From positions 35,775-99,774 of the forward strand of contig DSEQ01000004.1 of NCBI GenBank assembly GCA_011056555.1: a stretch of 64,000 bases of DNA. Direction: 5' to 3'. Below, one piece after another: positions 42,922 to 52,392 of the stretch (within the stretch, counting starts at the first letter, position 1; each line of letters starts with the position of its first letter). The DNA comes from Candidatus Zixiibacteriota bacterium (GTDB lineage Bacteria; Zixibacteria; MSB-5A5; JAABVY01). The notes beneath the pieces were generated by a model. It ran no database searches and was not told the origin of the DNA. It was given only the letters and a program-made list of their open reading frames with translations. The position numbers and the translations under genes are program-made.

Positions 42922-45462
42922 ATGAAATTACCCGGCTTTTTGAAAAATGTTCAGATCACGGATGTGGATAAGTCCTTCGTTAGAAAACATCCAGGCCTGA
43001 TACTCTATCTTCTGATTACCCTCCTGGTAATAGCGCTCTTTCTGGAACAGAATAGGCTCTTCGAGAACTTCGAGAATAAGATTCAGGATGCCATGTTCTC
43101 CTTCCGGGGCGAGCAGGAGGTTGGAGATGATGTGGTTTTATTGGAAATAGACGATAAGGCTATCGATTACCTGGGATGGTGGCCATGGTCGCATGGCACC
43201 CTGGCCCGTATGATCGAGGCCCTTGATTATTACCAGCCCCGGACGGTTTATCTCGATTTCGCAATCAAGAATAACGTTGATGATTATGTTTCCGGAAATT
43301 CACATCTGCTGGCTGAGAATATTCAGCAGTCCAGAAATGTTATAATACCTTTTGAGGCTGTCCTGGGAAGCCGTACGCCCTCGACTCAGGCTGCGCCCGA
43401 ATGGCTGACAGCCTCATCAATCACGCCGGGCGTGATTTCCCAGGATGATGTCGAGAAGATTCAGAGAGCCGATCTGCCCGAGAATATCTTTGGCCTGGCC
43501 TCCAAATATCTGGGCGCCGATGTAAATCTTTTCGAAAAAGACAACAGTGTACGCTATCAGCCCCTGATACTTAAATATGAGAATAAATATTACCCCTCGG
43601 TGGAACTGATACTTTCTGCCTATTACCTGGGAATCGACCCGAACCGAATCAGTTATAATCCGGGCGAAAACATTCAGATGGGCAACAGATCGATTCCGGT
43701 CACCGGCAAAGGACATCTGCTCATTAATTATCTGGGCAAATCGAATCCTTTCAAGTCCTATTCGGTCAAGTCGCTGTGGGAGGGGCAGGTGCCCGTTGAG
43801 AAACTGGCAAATAAGCTGGTAATAGTCACCCTGACCGCGACCGGGCAATACGATCACCTCAAAACGCCGATGACCCCCAATATGCCACCGGGCATAAAAA
43901 CAGCTACAGTCGTAGAAAATATAATAAGAAATGATTTTATAAACTCGCTTGATGCTTCCTCCAACGCGGGAATAGTCATAATCCTCGGAATCGGGCTGTT
44001 CTGCGCATTTTTGCTGCCGCGTGTGGCGCTGGTTCACCGCTTCACCATCCTGGTTGTCTTCCTGTTTGTGCTGGTAAATATCAATTTCATTCTGTTCTCG
44101 TCATTCAACACAATTACTAAAACCCTTTACCCGGCATTGGAGATTCTTCTGTTCATGGCTGCCGCTCCGATGATGAAGAGTAAAGCGGATATCCGCAGGA
44201 AAGAGGAAAAGCAACGCAGGGCGAATTTGCAGCTGCGGAAAAACATGACCCGCGAAGATAAACGGGAAGCGGAGCCGAGAGAGCGCGCTTTTACGATTGA
44301 AACCGACCCGAATGTGAAAGTCAGAAAGGAACGCCGCAAAAAGGCGGATGAATTTGCTCCCACAACCGCTATAAATACCAAGGAGCATGAGCAGGTGGGC
44401 GAGGAAACATCAGAATTATCATCTTTCGACCACTCGGTTGTGAATGTTGATGATGCGGTGATAGATCAGGGGAGCGGCGATGAATCTGATATAGACCTGG
44501 AACATCATCAGGCAGCCCCGGAACTGCACACTCCGGCTCCCGGTGAAAAAGAAATGCATAAGCCGCCGGATGCTTCCGCTACGGGGGGTATCCAAATCTC
44601 GTTTGACGAGTCCGGGAGACCCTCACAGTTCGGTCGTTACAAGATTCTGGATATTGTCGGGCAGGGGGCTATGGGCACGGTTTACAAGGGCCTTGACCCG
44701 GCTATCGGCCGTCCGGTCGCGCTGAAGACCATCAGGTTCGATAAACTTGCCAACGCCGATGAAATCGAGGAATTGCGAGAGAGATTTATGCTCGAAGCCA
44801 AAGCGGCCGGCAATTTCTCACATCCCCACATCGTCACAATCTATGATGTCGGGCAGGACAAAAACATACAGTACATAGCTATGGAATATCTGGAGGGACG
44901 CACTCTCGATAATATTATCAAGCGCAAGCAGGACTTCAACTTCAGAATAGTCGCCAGCGTGATATCCCAGGTCTGCAGCGCACTCTCGTATGCGCACGAC
45001 CGGCATGTCATACATAGAGATATCAAGCCGGCCAATATCATGGTGCTGGAAGGATTCCGTATCAAAGTTATGGATTTCGGCATCGCCCATTTCGAGTCAT
45101 CCAATATGACCCAGACCGGAGTGGCTATGGGCACTCCGAATTATATCTCCCCTGAGCAATTGAGTGGAAAAGAGGTCACAAAATCTTCAGATATATTCTC
45201 TCTGGGTGTGGTGATGTACGAGATGCTTGCTGGACAGCGGCCGTTCGAAGGCGAAAACCTCAATAATCTGATAGTAAAAATTCTGAATGATGAGCCCGAT
45301 CGCCCGTCAAAAATAGACCCCAAAGTGCCTCCGCTGCTCGACCACGTGGTTATGCGGGCGCTGGAGAAGGACCCGCTCAAGCGCTTCCAGTCTGCCGGCG
45401 AGATGGAAAAATCATTACAGGACTTCATCTCTTCCTTTGCGCCAAAGGGAGTGCGCTATTGA
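42922..45462 (+). CDS. CHASE2-domain Ser/Thr protein kinase
   Basis: An 846-residue membrane receptor kinase. A helix at about 24-42 leads into an extracytoplasmic CHASE2 sensor domain (about 50-335, with VVLLEIDDKAIDYLGWWPW), then membrane helices (about 350-420), a long charged linker (about 425-565) and a C-terminal Hanks-type kinase (about 571-840). Kinase motifs: GQGAMGTVYKG, VALKT with Lys602, HRDIKPANI with Asp700, DFGIA with Asp718, and MGTPNYISPEQ. Everything needed for catalysis is present. The kinase is last in an operon with FHA and phosphoesterase genes. CHASE2 domains sense unknown external signals. Confidence 0.93.
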   Translation: MKLPGFLKNVQITDVDKSFVRKHPGLILYLLITLLVIALFLEQNRLFENFENKIQDAMFSFRGEQEVGDDVVLLEIDDKAIDYLGWWPWSHGTLARMIEALDYYQPRTVYLDFAIKNNVDDYVSGNSHLLAENIQQSRNVIIPFEAVLGSRTPSTQAAPEWLTASSITPGVISQDDVEKIQRADLPENIFGLASKYLGADVNLFEKDNSVRYQPLILKYENKYYPSVELILSAYYLGIDPNRISYNPGENIQMGNRSIPVTGKGHLLINYLGKSNPFKSYSVKSLWEGQVPVEKLANKLVIVTLTATGQYDHLKTPMTPNMPPGIKTATVVENIIRNDFINSLDASSNAGIVIILGIGLFCAFLLPRVALVHRFTILVVFLFVLVNINFILFSSFNTITKTLYPALEILLFMAAAPMMKSKADIRRKEEKQRRANLQLRKNMTREDKREAEPRERAFTIETDPNVKVRKERRKKADEFAPTTAINTKEHEQVGEETSELSSFDHSVVNVDDAVIDQGSGDESDIDLEHHQAAPELHTPAPGEKEMHKPPDASATGGIQISFDESGRPSQFGRYKILDIVGQGAMGTVYKGLDPAIGRPVALKTIRFDKLANADEIEELRERFMLEAKAAGNFSHPHIVTIYDVGQDKNIQYIAMEYLEGRTLDNIIKRKQDFNFRIVASVISQVCSALSYAHDRHVIHRDIKPANIMVLEGFRIKVMDFGIAHFESSNMTQTGVAMGTPNYISPEQLSGKEVTKSSDIFSLGVVMYEMLAGQRPFEGENLNNLIVKILNDEPDRPSKIDPKVPPLLDHVVMRALEKDPLKRFQSAGEMEKSLQDFISSFAPKGVRY

Positions 45463-45493
45463 TTTAAATTTGAGGGATGTACCGGAAAAGCAT

Positions 45494-45523
45494 AACGGCG
45501 CCAGTACAGGCGCCGTTTTTTTT
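45494..45523. terminator. Rho-independent terminator
   Basis: Perfect 9-bp stem AACGGCGCC/GGCGCCGTT with a 6-nt loop, followed by six more T residues. It lies between the kinase gene and the convergent end of the long leftward operon. Confidence 0.85.
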
Positions 45524-45542
45524 GCCAATTCATAATTTTCAC

Positions 45543-45998
45543 TTATTCTTCTTGTTCGGACTCATCTTTTTGCAAGATATCCTCGGCCAGTGAAAGGGCA
45601 ACTCCCGAGAGCATAACCTCAACTCCGAACTTGGTAAAATCCGAGGAGATCAACTCCCGGTTAATATTGGAATAGAGCGAACAGGCGGCATCACTCTCGA
45701 CAACCATACCGGAAATCTGTTTTCCGGTCTCGGATACGAAGGTGACCTCGCCCAATTCTTCCGAGCAGACGAATCCTGAGCAGTTATGCAGTTGCAGGTG
45801 CGCCCCGCCGGCATACACCACAATCATGGCACCGGTCTGCCGTCCCAGGGCCGTGCTGGGATAAATCTCGAGTACCAGGAGCCTGCGCGATTCTTTGGAG
45901 GAGATCTTGAGACGGTAGTGATCAGTATCCCACTCTATTTTTTCCGCGCCTACAACCTTGGCAATCTCATCGATCTTTTCCTTGGAAAACTTTTCCAT
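45543..45998 (-). CDS. Conserved-looking hypothetical protein
   Basis: A 151-residue soluble protein without signal peptide or membrane helix. It has an alternating beta pattern (RLLVLEIYPSTALG, MIVVYAGGAHLQLHNCSG, EVTFVSETG) and ends with an acidic tail. No family recognised. It is the last gene of the long leftward operon, and its ATG overlaps the tatA stop, so it may be linked to protein export, though this is only positional. Confidence 0.72.
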   Translation of the reverse strand: MEKFSKEKIDEIAKVVGAEKIEWDTDHYRLKISSKESRRLLVLEIYPSTALGRQTGAMIVVYAGGAHLQLHNCSGFVCSEELGEVTFVSETGKQISGMVVESDAACSLYSNINRELISSDFTKFGVEVMLSGVALSLAEDILQKDESEQEE

Positions 45999-46219
45999 TA
46001 CTGCTTGTCCCTGGAATTATCTTCCAGCTCCGACTTTTTCTTATCCGAAGTATCATCCAGGCTGCTGATTTCGTCCTGCGTTTCCTTCATGGATTTCTTG
46101 AAATCTCTGATACCACGGCCCAGGCCCTGGGCGATTTCAGGAATTCGCTTTGCTCCAAAAAGCAGAAGGACCGCCAGAAAGATCAATAAAAGCTCGGTGG
46201 GTCCGGGCATCCATAACAT
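45998..46219 (-). CDS. tatA: Twin-arginine translocase subunit TatA/TatE
   Basis: A 73-residue Tat component: a short N-terminal hydrophobic helix (PTELLLIFLAVLLLFGAKRI) with the FGAKRIPE hinge, an amphipathic helix (AQGLGRGIRDFKK) and a charged tail. This is the TatA/E pattern, forming the variable-size pore for folded proteins. TAGGAGGA lies 5-6 nt before ATG 46219, which excludes the longer reading frame. TatC is not in the window. Confidence 0.9.
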   Translation of the reverse strand: MLWMPGPTELLLIFLAVLLLFGAKRIPEIAQGLGRGIRDFKKSMKETQDEISSLDDTSDKKKSELEDNSRDKQ

Positions 46220-46239
46220 AATAATTCCTCCTAAACCCA

Positions 46240-46506
46240 TTATATATACCACCAGCGGAAATATATCAACACCAAAATCATAAAAAGAACACTCATAAAA
46301 TTTATCGCGACTTTAAAACCGAAAGTGAGACTGATCACATAGAAATTCACGCTGGCGGCATCGAAGCCAAGCGGTATATTCTTTTGAAAGAGCGTTTTCA
46401 GGGCCCCATCCGGAAGGTAATGCCCTACGATATCTCCGATCAGGCCTCCAACAACACCCGCCAGTATCAGTGAAAAAACAAGAAGAAACAAATCCCTGCG
46501 CGTCAT
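46240..46506 (-). CDS. DUF4321 membrane protein
   Basis: An 88-residue membrane protein with two hydrophobic helices (about 5-28 and 58-85). GGLIGDIVGHYLPDG, the central IPLGFDAASVNF and ISLTFGFKVAIN fit the DUF4321 family, of unknown function and often found next to housekeeping genes. It overlaps purQ by 4 bp and is followed after 20 bp by tatA. Confidence 0.82.
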   Translation of the reverse strand: MTRRDLFLLVFSLILAGVVGGLIGDIVGHYLPDGALKTLFQKNIPLGFDAASVNFYVISLTFGFKVAINFMSVLFMILVLIYFRWWYI

Positions 46507-47207
46507 ACCGCTGCCCTCCTGCTATAATACGAACGAATCGACTCAAAAAGTTTCAATCCATCTGTAGAATTTAAGACATTTTCCACAGCCCGCTCAGGAT
46601 GGGGCATCATGCCGAAAACATTCTTGTCACGATTGCATATACCGGCGATATTATCCACGGAACCATTGGGATTTGATTCAGGGATTATATTCCCCCCGGC
46701 ATCACAATACCGAAATACTACCTGGTCATTCCGCTTCAGCTCCTCGATCCGTTCCGGATAATCGTAATAGTTGCCGTCGGAATGAGCGATGGGGATATGC
46801 AGAACCTGTCCCGGATCCAGGCCGGCGGTGAGCCTGTTGCCGACCGATTCGACTCTTATATTGACATGTTTGCAGATAAAACGCAGCCCTTTATTACGCA
46901 GCATCGCACCCGGCAAAAGCCCCGCCTCCAGAAGAATCTGGAAACCATTGCAGATTCCCCATACGGTTCCGCCCTCGCGCGCGAATTTGATCACTTCCTT
47001 CACAATCGGCGAAAAACGTGCAATCGCGCCGGTCCGCAGATAGTCGCCATAGGAGAAACCGCCCGGCAGTATGACTACATCGGAACCTTTCAGGTCGGTA
47101 TCCAGATGCCAGAGGAACTCCACCTCTTCATTCAGTATATATCTGGCTGCGGCGTAGGTATCATAGTCGCAGTTGGAACCTGGAAATGTTACCACTCCGA
47201 ATTTCAT
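46503..47207 (-). CDS. purQ: Phosphoribosylformylglycinamidine synthase, glutaminase subunit
   Basis: A 234-residue class I glutamine amidotransferase that supplies ammonia to PurL in the fourth step of purine synthesis. Nucleophile Cys86 is in VWGICNGFQILLEAG; the His/Glu pair is in GMMPHPERAVE. VTFPGSNCDYD at the N-terminus and PGGFSYGDYLRTGAIA are PurQ hallmarks. It overlaps purS by 4 bp. PurL, the synthetase subunit, is not in the window. Confidence 0.95.
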   Translation of the reverse strand: MKFGVVTFPGSNCDYDTYAAARYILNEEVEFLWHLDTDLKGSDVVILPGGFSYGDYLRTGAIARFSPIVKEVIKFAREGGTVWGICNGFQILLEAGLLPGAMLRNKGLRFICKHVNIRVESVGNRLTAGLDPGQVLHIPIAHSDGNYYDYPERIEELKRNDQVVFRYCDAGGNIIPESNPNGSVDNIAGICNRDKNVFGMMPHPERAVENVLNSTDGLKLFESIRSYYSRRAAV

Positions 47208-47449
47208 TGCTCTACCTCTATCCTGTAATCCTCGATCACCGGATTGGCCAGAAGCTTCTGACAGATTTCGTTTAACTCCCGCTCCGCCTCCTGTTTGTCG
47301 CTTTTATCCAGGCGCAGGTTGAAAACCTTGCCGGTGGATACAGACCGCACCGAATTATATCCCAGATCCTGGAGGGCATTGAAAATTGTTTTACCTTGCG
47401 GGTCCAGAACGCCATCTTTAAATACTACAGTGACTTTGGCTGAAAGCAT
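47204..47449 (-). CDS. purS: Phosphoribosylformylglycinamidine synthase subunit PurS
   Basis: An 81-residue small subunit that bridges PurQ and PurL. KDGVLDPQGKTIFNALQDLG and VRSVSTGKVFNLRL are the family core. Length is normal. It is translationally coupled to purQ (4-bp overlap) and lies 22 bp after pssA. Confidence 0.94.
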   Translation of the reverse strand: MLSAKVTVVFKDGVLDPQGKTIFNALQDLGYNSVRSVSTGKVFNLRLDKSDKQEAERELNEICQKLLANPVIEDYRIEVEQ

Positions 47450-47471
47450 CTATATTCCTCTCTGATTCAGA

Positions 47472-48194
47472 CTATGTCGATTTTTGATGAGCTCTTTTGC
47501 TGTTCAACAGTTTTACCGTTTCTCTTACAAGGGTCATGCCTATATACAGCATGATCATGCAAAAAATCACTAATTTCGGCTTTATAATTAATGGCAAAGC
47601 AAAAGAAATTGAAAGTAAAAACTTTAACCACAACGGATAGCTACGTTTGAAAACCCGAAAACGCGGGAAATTTATAGTGGAAACCATCAAAATTATCAAC
47701 CCCAGCAAAAGACCTGTCAGAACACCCGGAAGGACCATCCCTCCCGAAAATTCAAAGGAAATCAGCACGAATCCGGCCAGGACTATACCGCTTGACGTTA
47801 TCGGCAAGCCAACATAACCGGAATGCGCGCCCCGTTCATACTCCAGGTTCTGGCGGATCAGCCTGAATGCCCCCGCCACCAGAAATGCCGCCGACAGAAG
47901 CCATGACCAGATACCTATGGAATCCAGCAAGAAGCTGTACAGCATGGCCATCGGAGCCACACCGAAGGTCACAAAATCGGCAAATGAATCGAACTCCCGC
48001 CCGAAACGCGTGGCCCCCTTGAGCGCTCGCGCCGTGCTGCCGTCCAGAAAATCCAGTATTGCCCCCAGGCATACAAGAGCGGCCGAGGCGACCAGATCTC
48101 CGCGTACTGCCGCTCCGATTGCCAGAAATCCGCTCACCAGATTTCCAACCGTAAATGCACAGGGGAATATCGCCTTAAGGTTCACTTGCCGCAA
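47472..48194 (-). CDS. pssA: CDP-diacylglycerol-serine O-phosphatidyltransferase
   Basis: A 240-residue membrane enzyme making phosphatidylserine. The CDP-alcohol phosphotransferase motif DG-x2-AR-x8-G-x3-D-x3-D is complete in DGSTARALKGATRFGREFDS FAD (about residues 50-72). About seven hydrophobic helices follow the type II (Bacillus-like) PssA pattern. It overlaps the end of psd by 20 bp; the two act in sequence to make phosphatidylethanolamine. Confidence 0.93.
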   Translation of the reverse strand: MRQVNLKAIFPCAFTVGNLVSGFLAIGAAVRGDLVASAALVCLGAILDFLDGSTARALKGATRFGREFDSFADFVTFGVAPMAMLYSFLLDSIGIWSWLLSAAFLVAGAFRLIRQNLEYERGAHSGYVGLPITSSGIVLAGFVLISFEFSGGMVLPGVLTGLLLGLIILMVSTINFPRFRVFKRSYPLWLKFLLSISFALPLIIKPKLVIFCMIMLYIGMTLVRETVKLLNSKRAHQKST

Positions 48195-48831
48195 ACTCTC
48201 CTATCACAGTTTCACCCGCCCTTACCCTGTCCCCCACACGGGACAGCGTGCGGACATTTTGGGGCATATAGACATCGACACGAGAGCCGAATCGTATCAT
48301 GCCGAAGCGCGCACCCGGGTCAACCCTCTGCCCTTTACTAAGATTACACACTATTCTACGGGCTATTGTTCCGGCTCTCTGGCAAAAGCATATATCGCCG
48401 TATTGATTGTTTATCTCTATTACGGTATGCTCGTTTAACTCCGCAGCCCTTTCCGTAAATGCAGGTCTGAATTTTCCCCGGTGATATTCAAGACGCTGAA
48501 TAACCCCGCCGGTCGGAATCCGATTAATATGTACATTGAACATGGAAAGAAAGATTGAGAGCCGGGTATTATAACCTTCACAATAATCCGGTATCCTGTC
48601 ATCCAGTGCAATGACCTTGCCATCGGCCGGGGCAAGCACAGCCCCGGATGCATCCGGCACATTTCTATCGGGATCGCGGAAAAAGAACAACGCAAATCCC
48701 AGAAACAGCGCCGATGCCAGTACCGGATAAACCAGAATCGTGAAATCCAGTACTATATAAAGTACCAGCAATATTACAAACAGCCCTGCGGCGGGATATA
48801 TAAGAAACAGACCCTCCGAGGCAATTTTCAT
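48175..48831 (-). CDS. psd: Phosphatidylserine decarboxylase (short, archaeal-type)
   Basis: A 218-residue pyruvoyl enzyme making phosphatidylethanolamine. The self-cleavage site is the GS in ARFGMIRFGSRVDVYMP (about residues 178-194); the Ser becomes the pyruvoyl group. GKVIALDD and FLSMFNVHINRIPTGG are other family motifs, and two N-terminal helices anchor it. The short length matches the psd-A/archaeal-related class. It overlaps purB by 4 bp and pssA by 20 bp. Confidence 0.93.
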   Translation of the reverse strand: MKIASEGLFLIYPAAGLFVILLVLYIVLDFTILVYPVLASALFLGFALFFFRDPDRNVPDASGAVLAPADGKVIALDDRIPDYCEGYNTRLSIFLSMFNVHINRIPTGGVIQRLEYHRGKFRPAFTERAAELNEHTVIEINNQYGDICFCQRAGTIARRIVCNLSKGQRVDPGARFGMIRFGSRVDVYMPQNVRTLSRVGDRVRAGETVIGEFAASEP

Positions 48832-50120
48832 TTAAAAACCCGTTTAAAAATCATATTCGTATGTTTGAGATATGATTTTACGTCAAATATTTTCTCAAGT
48901 TGCCCGGGGCTGAAATGTTTCATCAATTCGTTATCGGCCAGGATTTCCGCTTTGAAATCGGCTCCCTCATTCCATGCTCTGTGGGCAGCTTTCTGGATTA
49001 TACGATAGGCCCTTTCGCGCGAGCCCAGCTTATCGGTCAAAACCAGAAGCAGCCGGCCCGAGGCCCAGAGGCCCCCGGTCAACTTTATATTCTTTTCCAG
49101 ATTTTCAGGATAAACCACCAGCTTCTTTAGAATGCCGGTCAGCCTGACCATCAGGTAATGCAGGCCAATTGTGCAGTCCGGCAGAATGATTCTCTCTGCT
49201 GATGAGTGCGAAATATCGCGTTCATGCCAGAGCGGGACATTTTCCAGTGCAGCCATCAGGTTTGCGCGCATCACCCGCGCCATACCGCATATATTCTCTG
49301 CCGAAATCGGATTCTTCTTGTGCGGCATGGCAGATGAGCCGGTTTGGCCTTTGCCGAATCCCTCTTCCACTTCACGCAGTTCTGTTCTCTGCAGATGTCT
49401 GAGTTCCAGCGCGAATTTTTCCAGCGAGGTGGCGGTTATCGCTATTGCCCAGATAAATTCTGCATAACGATCGCGGCTGTTGACCTGAGTGGAAATCGGA
49501 GCCACTTTTAACCCTAGTTTCCTGCAGACTATTTTCTCAATCCGCGGATCGATATTTCCATATGCGCCTACAGCGCCTGAGATCTTACCGTAGGATATAA
49601 CTTCGGTCGCTTTCTCCAAACGATCACGGTTGCGCGTCATCTCATCATACCAGAGCGCGAATTTCAGGCCCAGGGAGGTCGGTTCGGCATGGATGCCATG
49701 CGTGCGTCCCATCTGCGGCTGATCCTTATATTTATATGCCAGACGCTTTACCTCTTTTTGAAGGTCATCCAGACGCTTTAGGAGTATTTCCCCGGCCCCC
49801 TTGAGAAGCAGAGCATTGGCGGTATCCAGGACATCCGATGAAGTCAGGCCGTAGTGAACATACTTACCGTCCTCGCCCACGCTCGCAGCCACATTGGTGA
49901 CAAATGCCACAACATCATGGCGGGTCTTTTCCTCGATCTTGCGGATACGCTTCACGTTAAATGATGCCTTTTTCTTAATCCTGTTGACCGCAGCATTGGG
50001 AATCTCCCCCAATTCTGCCCAGGCCTCACAGGCAGCAATTTCCACCTTGAGCCAGGCCCCGAATTTCGATTCATCTGTCCAGAGATTGCCCATCTCCGGC
50101 AGAGTGTAGCGAGAAATCAT
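48828..50120 (-). CDS. purB: Adenylosuccinate lyase
   Basis: A 430-residue fumarase-superfamily enzyme acting twice in purine synthesis (SAICAR to AICAR, adenylosuccinate to AMP). The signature loop [13 protein letters not shown] is intact, as are [14 protein letters not shown] and [14 protein letters not shown]. Length matches the 430-residue class of Bacillus/Thermotoga. ATG 50120 overlaps the transaldolase stop (ATGA); a GAGAGG lies just before it. The eight-codon upstream extension of the open frame is not supported. Confidence 0.95.
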   Translation of the reverse strand: MISRYTLPEMGNLWTDESKFGAWLKVEIAACEAWAELGEIPNAAVNRIKKKASFNVKRIRKIEEKTRHDVVAFVTNVAASVGEDGKYVHYGLTSSDVLDTANALLLKGAGEILLKRLDDLQKEVKRLAYKYKDQPQMGRTHGIHAEPTSLGLKFALWYDEMTRNRDRLEKATEVISYGKISGAVGAYGNIDPRIEKIVCRKLGLKVAPISTQVNSRDRYAEFIWAIAITATSLEKFALELRHLQRTELREVEEGFGKGQTGSSAMPHKKNPISAENICGMARVMRANLMAALENVPLWHERDISHSSAERIILPDCTIGLHYLMVRLTGILKKLVVYPENLEKNIKLTGGLWASGRLLLVLTDKLGSRERAYRIIQKAAHRAWNEGADFKAEILADNELMKHFSPGQLEKIFDVKSYLKHTNMIFKRVFK

Positions 50121-50767
50121 CCTCTCGCCTTCACTTTCTCCCAATCATCCAGGAATTTCTTGAGGCCGATATCGGTCAGCGGATGCTTCACCAGCTGACT
50201 GATGACCTTGAACGGTATAGTTGCAATATCCGCACCCATCATGGCGGCCTCGACCACGTGCAATGGGTTTCTTACAGAGGCAACCAGAACTTCTGTATTG
50301 AAACTGTAATTATTATATATCGTGACAATTTTTTCTACCAAGTCCATCCCATATTCGGAGATATCATCCAGACGGCCGACGAATGGCGAACAGAATGTCG
50401 CCCCGGACTTGGCCGCCAGAAGCGCCTGGGTGGGAGAAAATACCAGGGTCATGTTGACCCTGATGCCCTCGTCGTTCAGGGCTTTGGTGGCCTTGAGGCC
50501 CTCCAGAATGCAGGGGATTTTGACCACAACATTTTTATGAATTTTGGCAAGGTGCCGGGCTTCTGTCATCATGCCCTCAAAATCCGTGGCCGTGACCTCG
50601 GCCGAAACAGGACCGTCAACAATATTGCAGATCTCAAGAATTATATCTTCGAATTTACCCTCGACCTTTGAAATCAGGCTGGGATTTGTGGTAACGCCGT
50701 CTAAGACGCCCATGTCGTTGGCTGCCTTTATCTCTTCTATGTTGGCGGTATCGATGAAGAATTTCAC
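50117..50767 (-). CDS. tal: Transaldolase (short TalC/fructose-6-phosphate aldolase type)
   Basis: A 216-residue TIM-barrel enzyme of the short transaldolase subfamily. The Schiff-base Lys83 is in [28 protein letters not shown] and [10 protein letters not shown] form the N-terminal signature. It moves dihydroxyacetone units in the non-oxidative pentose phosphate pathway; some close relatives act as fructose-6-phosphate aldolases. The start is GTG with GGAGG 7 nt upstream. It overlaps purB by 4 bp. Confidence 0.93.
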   Translation of the reverse strand: MKFFIDTANIEEIKAANDMGVLDGVTTNPSLISKVEGKFEDIILEICNIVDGPVSAEVTATDFEGMMTEARHLAKIHKNVVVKIPCILEGLKATKALNDEGIRVNMTLVFSPTQALLAAKSGATFCSPFVGRLDDISEYGMDLVEKIVTIYNNYSFNTEVLVASVRNPLHVVEAAMMGADIATIPFKVISQLVKHPLTDIGLKKFLDDWEKVKARG

Positions 50768-50814
50768 TTATAAGCCTCCATTCTGTATCGGGCTCGAACC
50801 CTCAAATAAGATCA

Positions 50815-51552
50815 TTATTCAATTTCGTAAGCGACTTCCATCAAATAAAGCCCATTGGGCGGAGCGGTAAAGACCTTCTCCGATCTTTTAGGCTTTGCCA
50901 AAAGCTCCTCAAAAACCTCTTCTTCCGAGAATCCGGCCGAGATTTTTATCATCGTGCCCACCAGGCTCCGCACCATACCGTGCAAGAAGCGGTTGGCAAT
51001 AATCTGGAAGGTATATTCTTTATCCCGCTTTGTCCAGTGCGATTTTGTGACTGTGCAGAGATTGGATTCTTTCTGCGATTTCCTGACACAAAATGACTTG
51101 AAATCATGCTCACCCATTATCATAGCCGAAAGCCGCTTCAAACAGGCAAGATTAATCCGGGCCGGATACTGCCAGTAGAAGTTACGGCGGATACTGCTTC
51201 GGGCATTATATATTCTATACTCGTAATGCCTTGCCAATGCGGAATAGCGCGCATTAAAATCCGAACCGACCTCTTCACATTCCAGGATGACGATATCATC
51301 CGGAAGCACTCTATTAAGCGCCTTGAGGACCCTCTCATCACCCCAGTCGATTCTTGACTTAAAATTTGCCACCTGCCCGAAGGCGTGCACGCCTGCATCT
51401 GTGCGGCCGGCGCAGATAACATTCGATTTACGTCCTGAAATCTCTTCCACAGCTTTTTCGATCTCGCCCTGAACCGTCCGCAAGCCGGGCTGCACCTGCC
51501 AGCCATTGAAACCGCCGCCGTCATATTCTATAGTGATTTTATAATTATGCAT
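50815..51552 (-). CDS. truA: tRNA pseudouridine synthase A
   Basis: A 245-residue enzyme that makes pseudouridine at positions 38-40 of the tRNA anticodon arm. The catalytic Asp52 is in CAGRTDAGVHAFGQV; IEYDGGGFNGWQVQPG and the C-terminal RFLHGMVRSLVGTMI are conserved. It overlaps ecfT by 8 bp and is 47 bp before transaldolase. Confidence 0.95.
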   Translation of the reverse strand: MHNYKITIEYDGGGFNGWQVQPGLRTVQGEIEKAVEEISGRKSNVICAGRTDAGVHAFGQVANFKSRIDWGDERVLKALNRVLPDDIVILECEEVGSDFNARYSALARHYEYRIYNARSSIRRNFYWQYPARINLACLKRLSAMIMGEHDFKSFCVRKSQKESNLCTVTKSHWTKRDKEYTFQIIANRFLHGMVRSLVGTMIKISAGFSEEEVFEELLAKPKRSEKVFTAPPNGLYLMEVAYEIE

Positions 51553-52351
51553 AATATCCGATTATCAAAGATGCTGCTGAGAAAATCAATACTACGGTAA
51601 AAAATACAATGTCCCCGGACTTTATTGTGAAGCTCCTGAGGGAGGATCTTTCCCGCTTTGGATAAAATCCGCGCGCCTCGAGCGCATCCGCCATATACCC
51701 GGCGCGCCTTACCGATGAGGCCAGAACTGCGGATAAAAGCGGAATTGAATTCCTGAGGCGTTTTGTCAGGCCGCCCTGCGGATCATATCCGCGGGAAACC
51801 TGGGCGGCATAGATGGCCTGCGATTCCTCCGATATAACCGGAACAAAACGAAATGCCATAAAAATCAGGAGGCCCAGTTGGTCAACCGGTATTCTGACAA
51901 TCTTCAATGGTTTCAGGAGCTTTGTTGCGGCATCCGAAATATCCAGCGGATCCGTAGTCAGATTGAATAATACCGCCACAGCAAAAAACAGGAATATCCT
52001 CCAGGCGAAAATCGCCCCGGTAATTACGCCGCCCGATGTGATCTCCGCGCCTGCAACTGAGAGGATAGCCCGTCCTTCTCCCGATGAAAAAAACAGGTGC
52101 AGCAGGAATGTCAACAATGACAGAAATAGAAACGGCCTGAAATTTACCCAGAGCAGCTTCCAGTCGGGACCAATGGAAATAGCTCCAGCCAAAAGAAGCA
52201 TTGTCAGGATCAAATAAGACAGGGGATTTGACACGAGAGCTGCGACTATGATTAAGATCAATACTGAGATCAGCTTGAATCTCGGATCAAGATATCTCAG
52301 ATAATTATCTTCAAGGATACTTGATCCGAAAATGAGCCTATCCAGGTTCAT
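51545..52351 (-). CDS. ecfT: ECF transporter transmembrane (T) component
   Basis: A 268-residue membrane protein of the EcfT/CbiQ family. About five or six hydrophobic helices are followed by cytoplasmic coupling helices with two Ala/Ser-Arg-Gly motifs (QVSRGYD and ADALEARGFYP) that dock on the EcfA ATPases. EcfT links vitamin- or metal-specific S components to the ATPases. No EcfA or S-component gene is adjacent. The ATG at 52351 was chosen; a TTG six codons upstream is possible. It is 41 bp downstream of the TonB-like gene. Confidence 0.87.
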   Translation of the reverse strand: MNLDRLIFGSSILEDNYLRYLDPRFKLISVLILIIVAALVSNPLSYLILTMLLLAGAISIGPDWKLLWVNFRPFLFLSLLTFLLHLFFSSGEGRAILSVAGAEITSGGVITGAIFAWRIFLFFAVAVLFNLTTDPLDISDAATKLLKPLKIVRIPVDQLGLLIFMAFRFVPVISEESQAIYAAQVSRGYDPQGGLTKRLRNSIPLLSAVLASSVRRAGYMADALEARGFYPKRERSSLRSFTIKSGDIVFFTVVLIFSAASLIIGYYA

Positions 52352-52392
52352 GGAGGATGATAGTATCAACCTGAATAATCCGTTGATTTATA

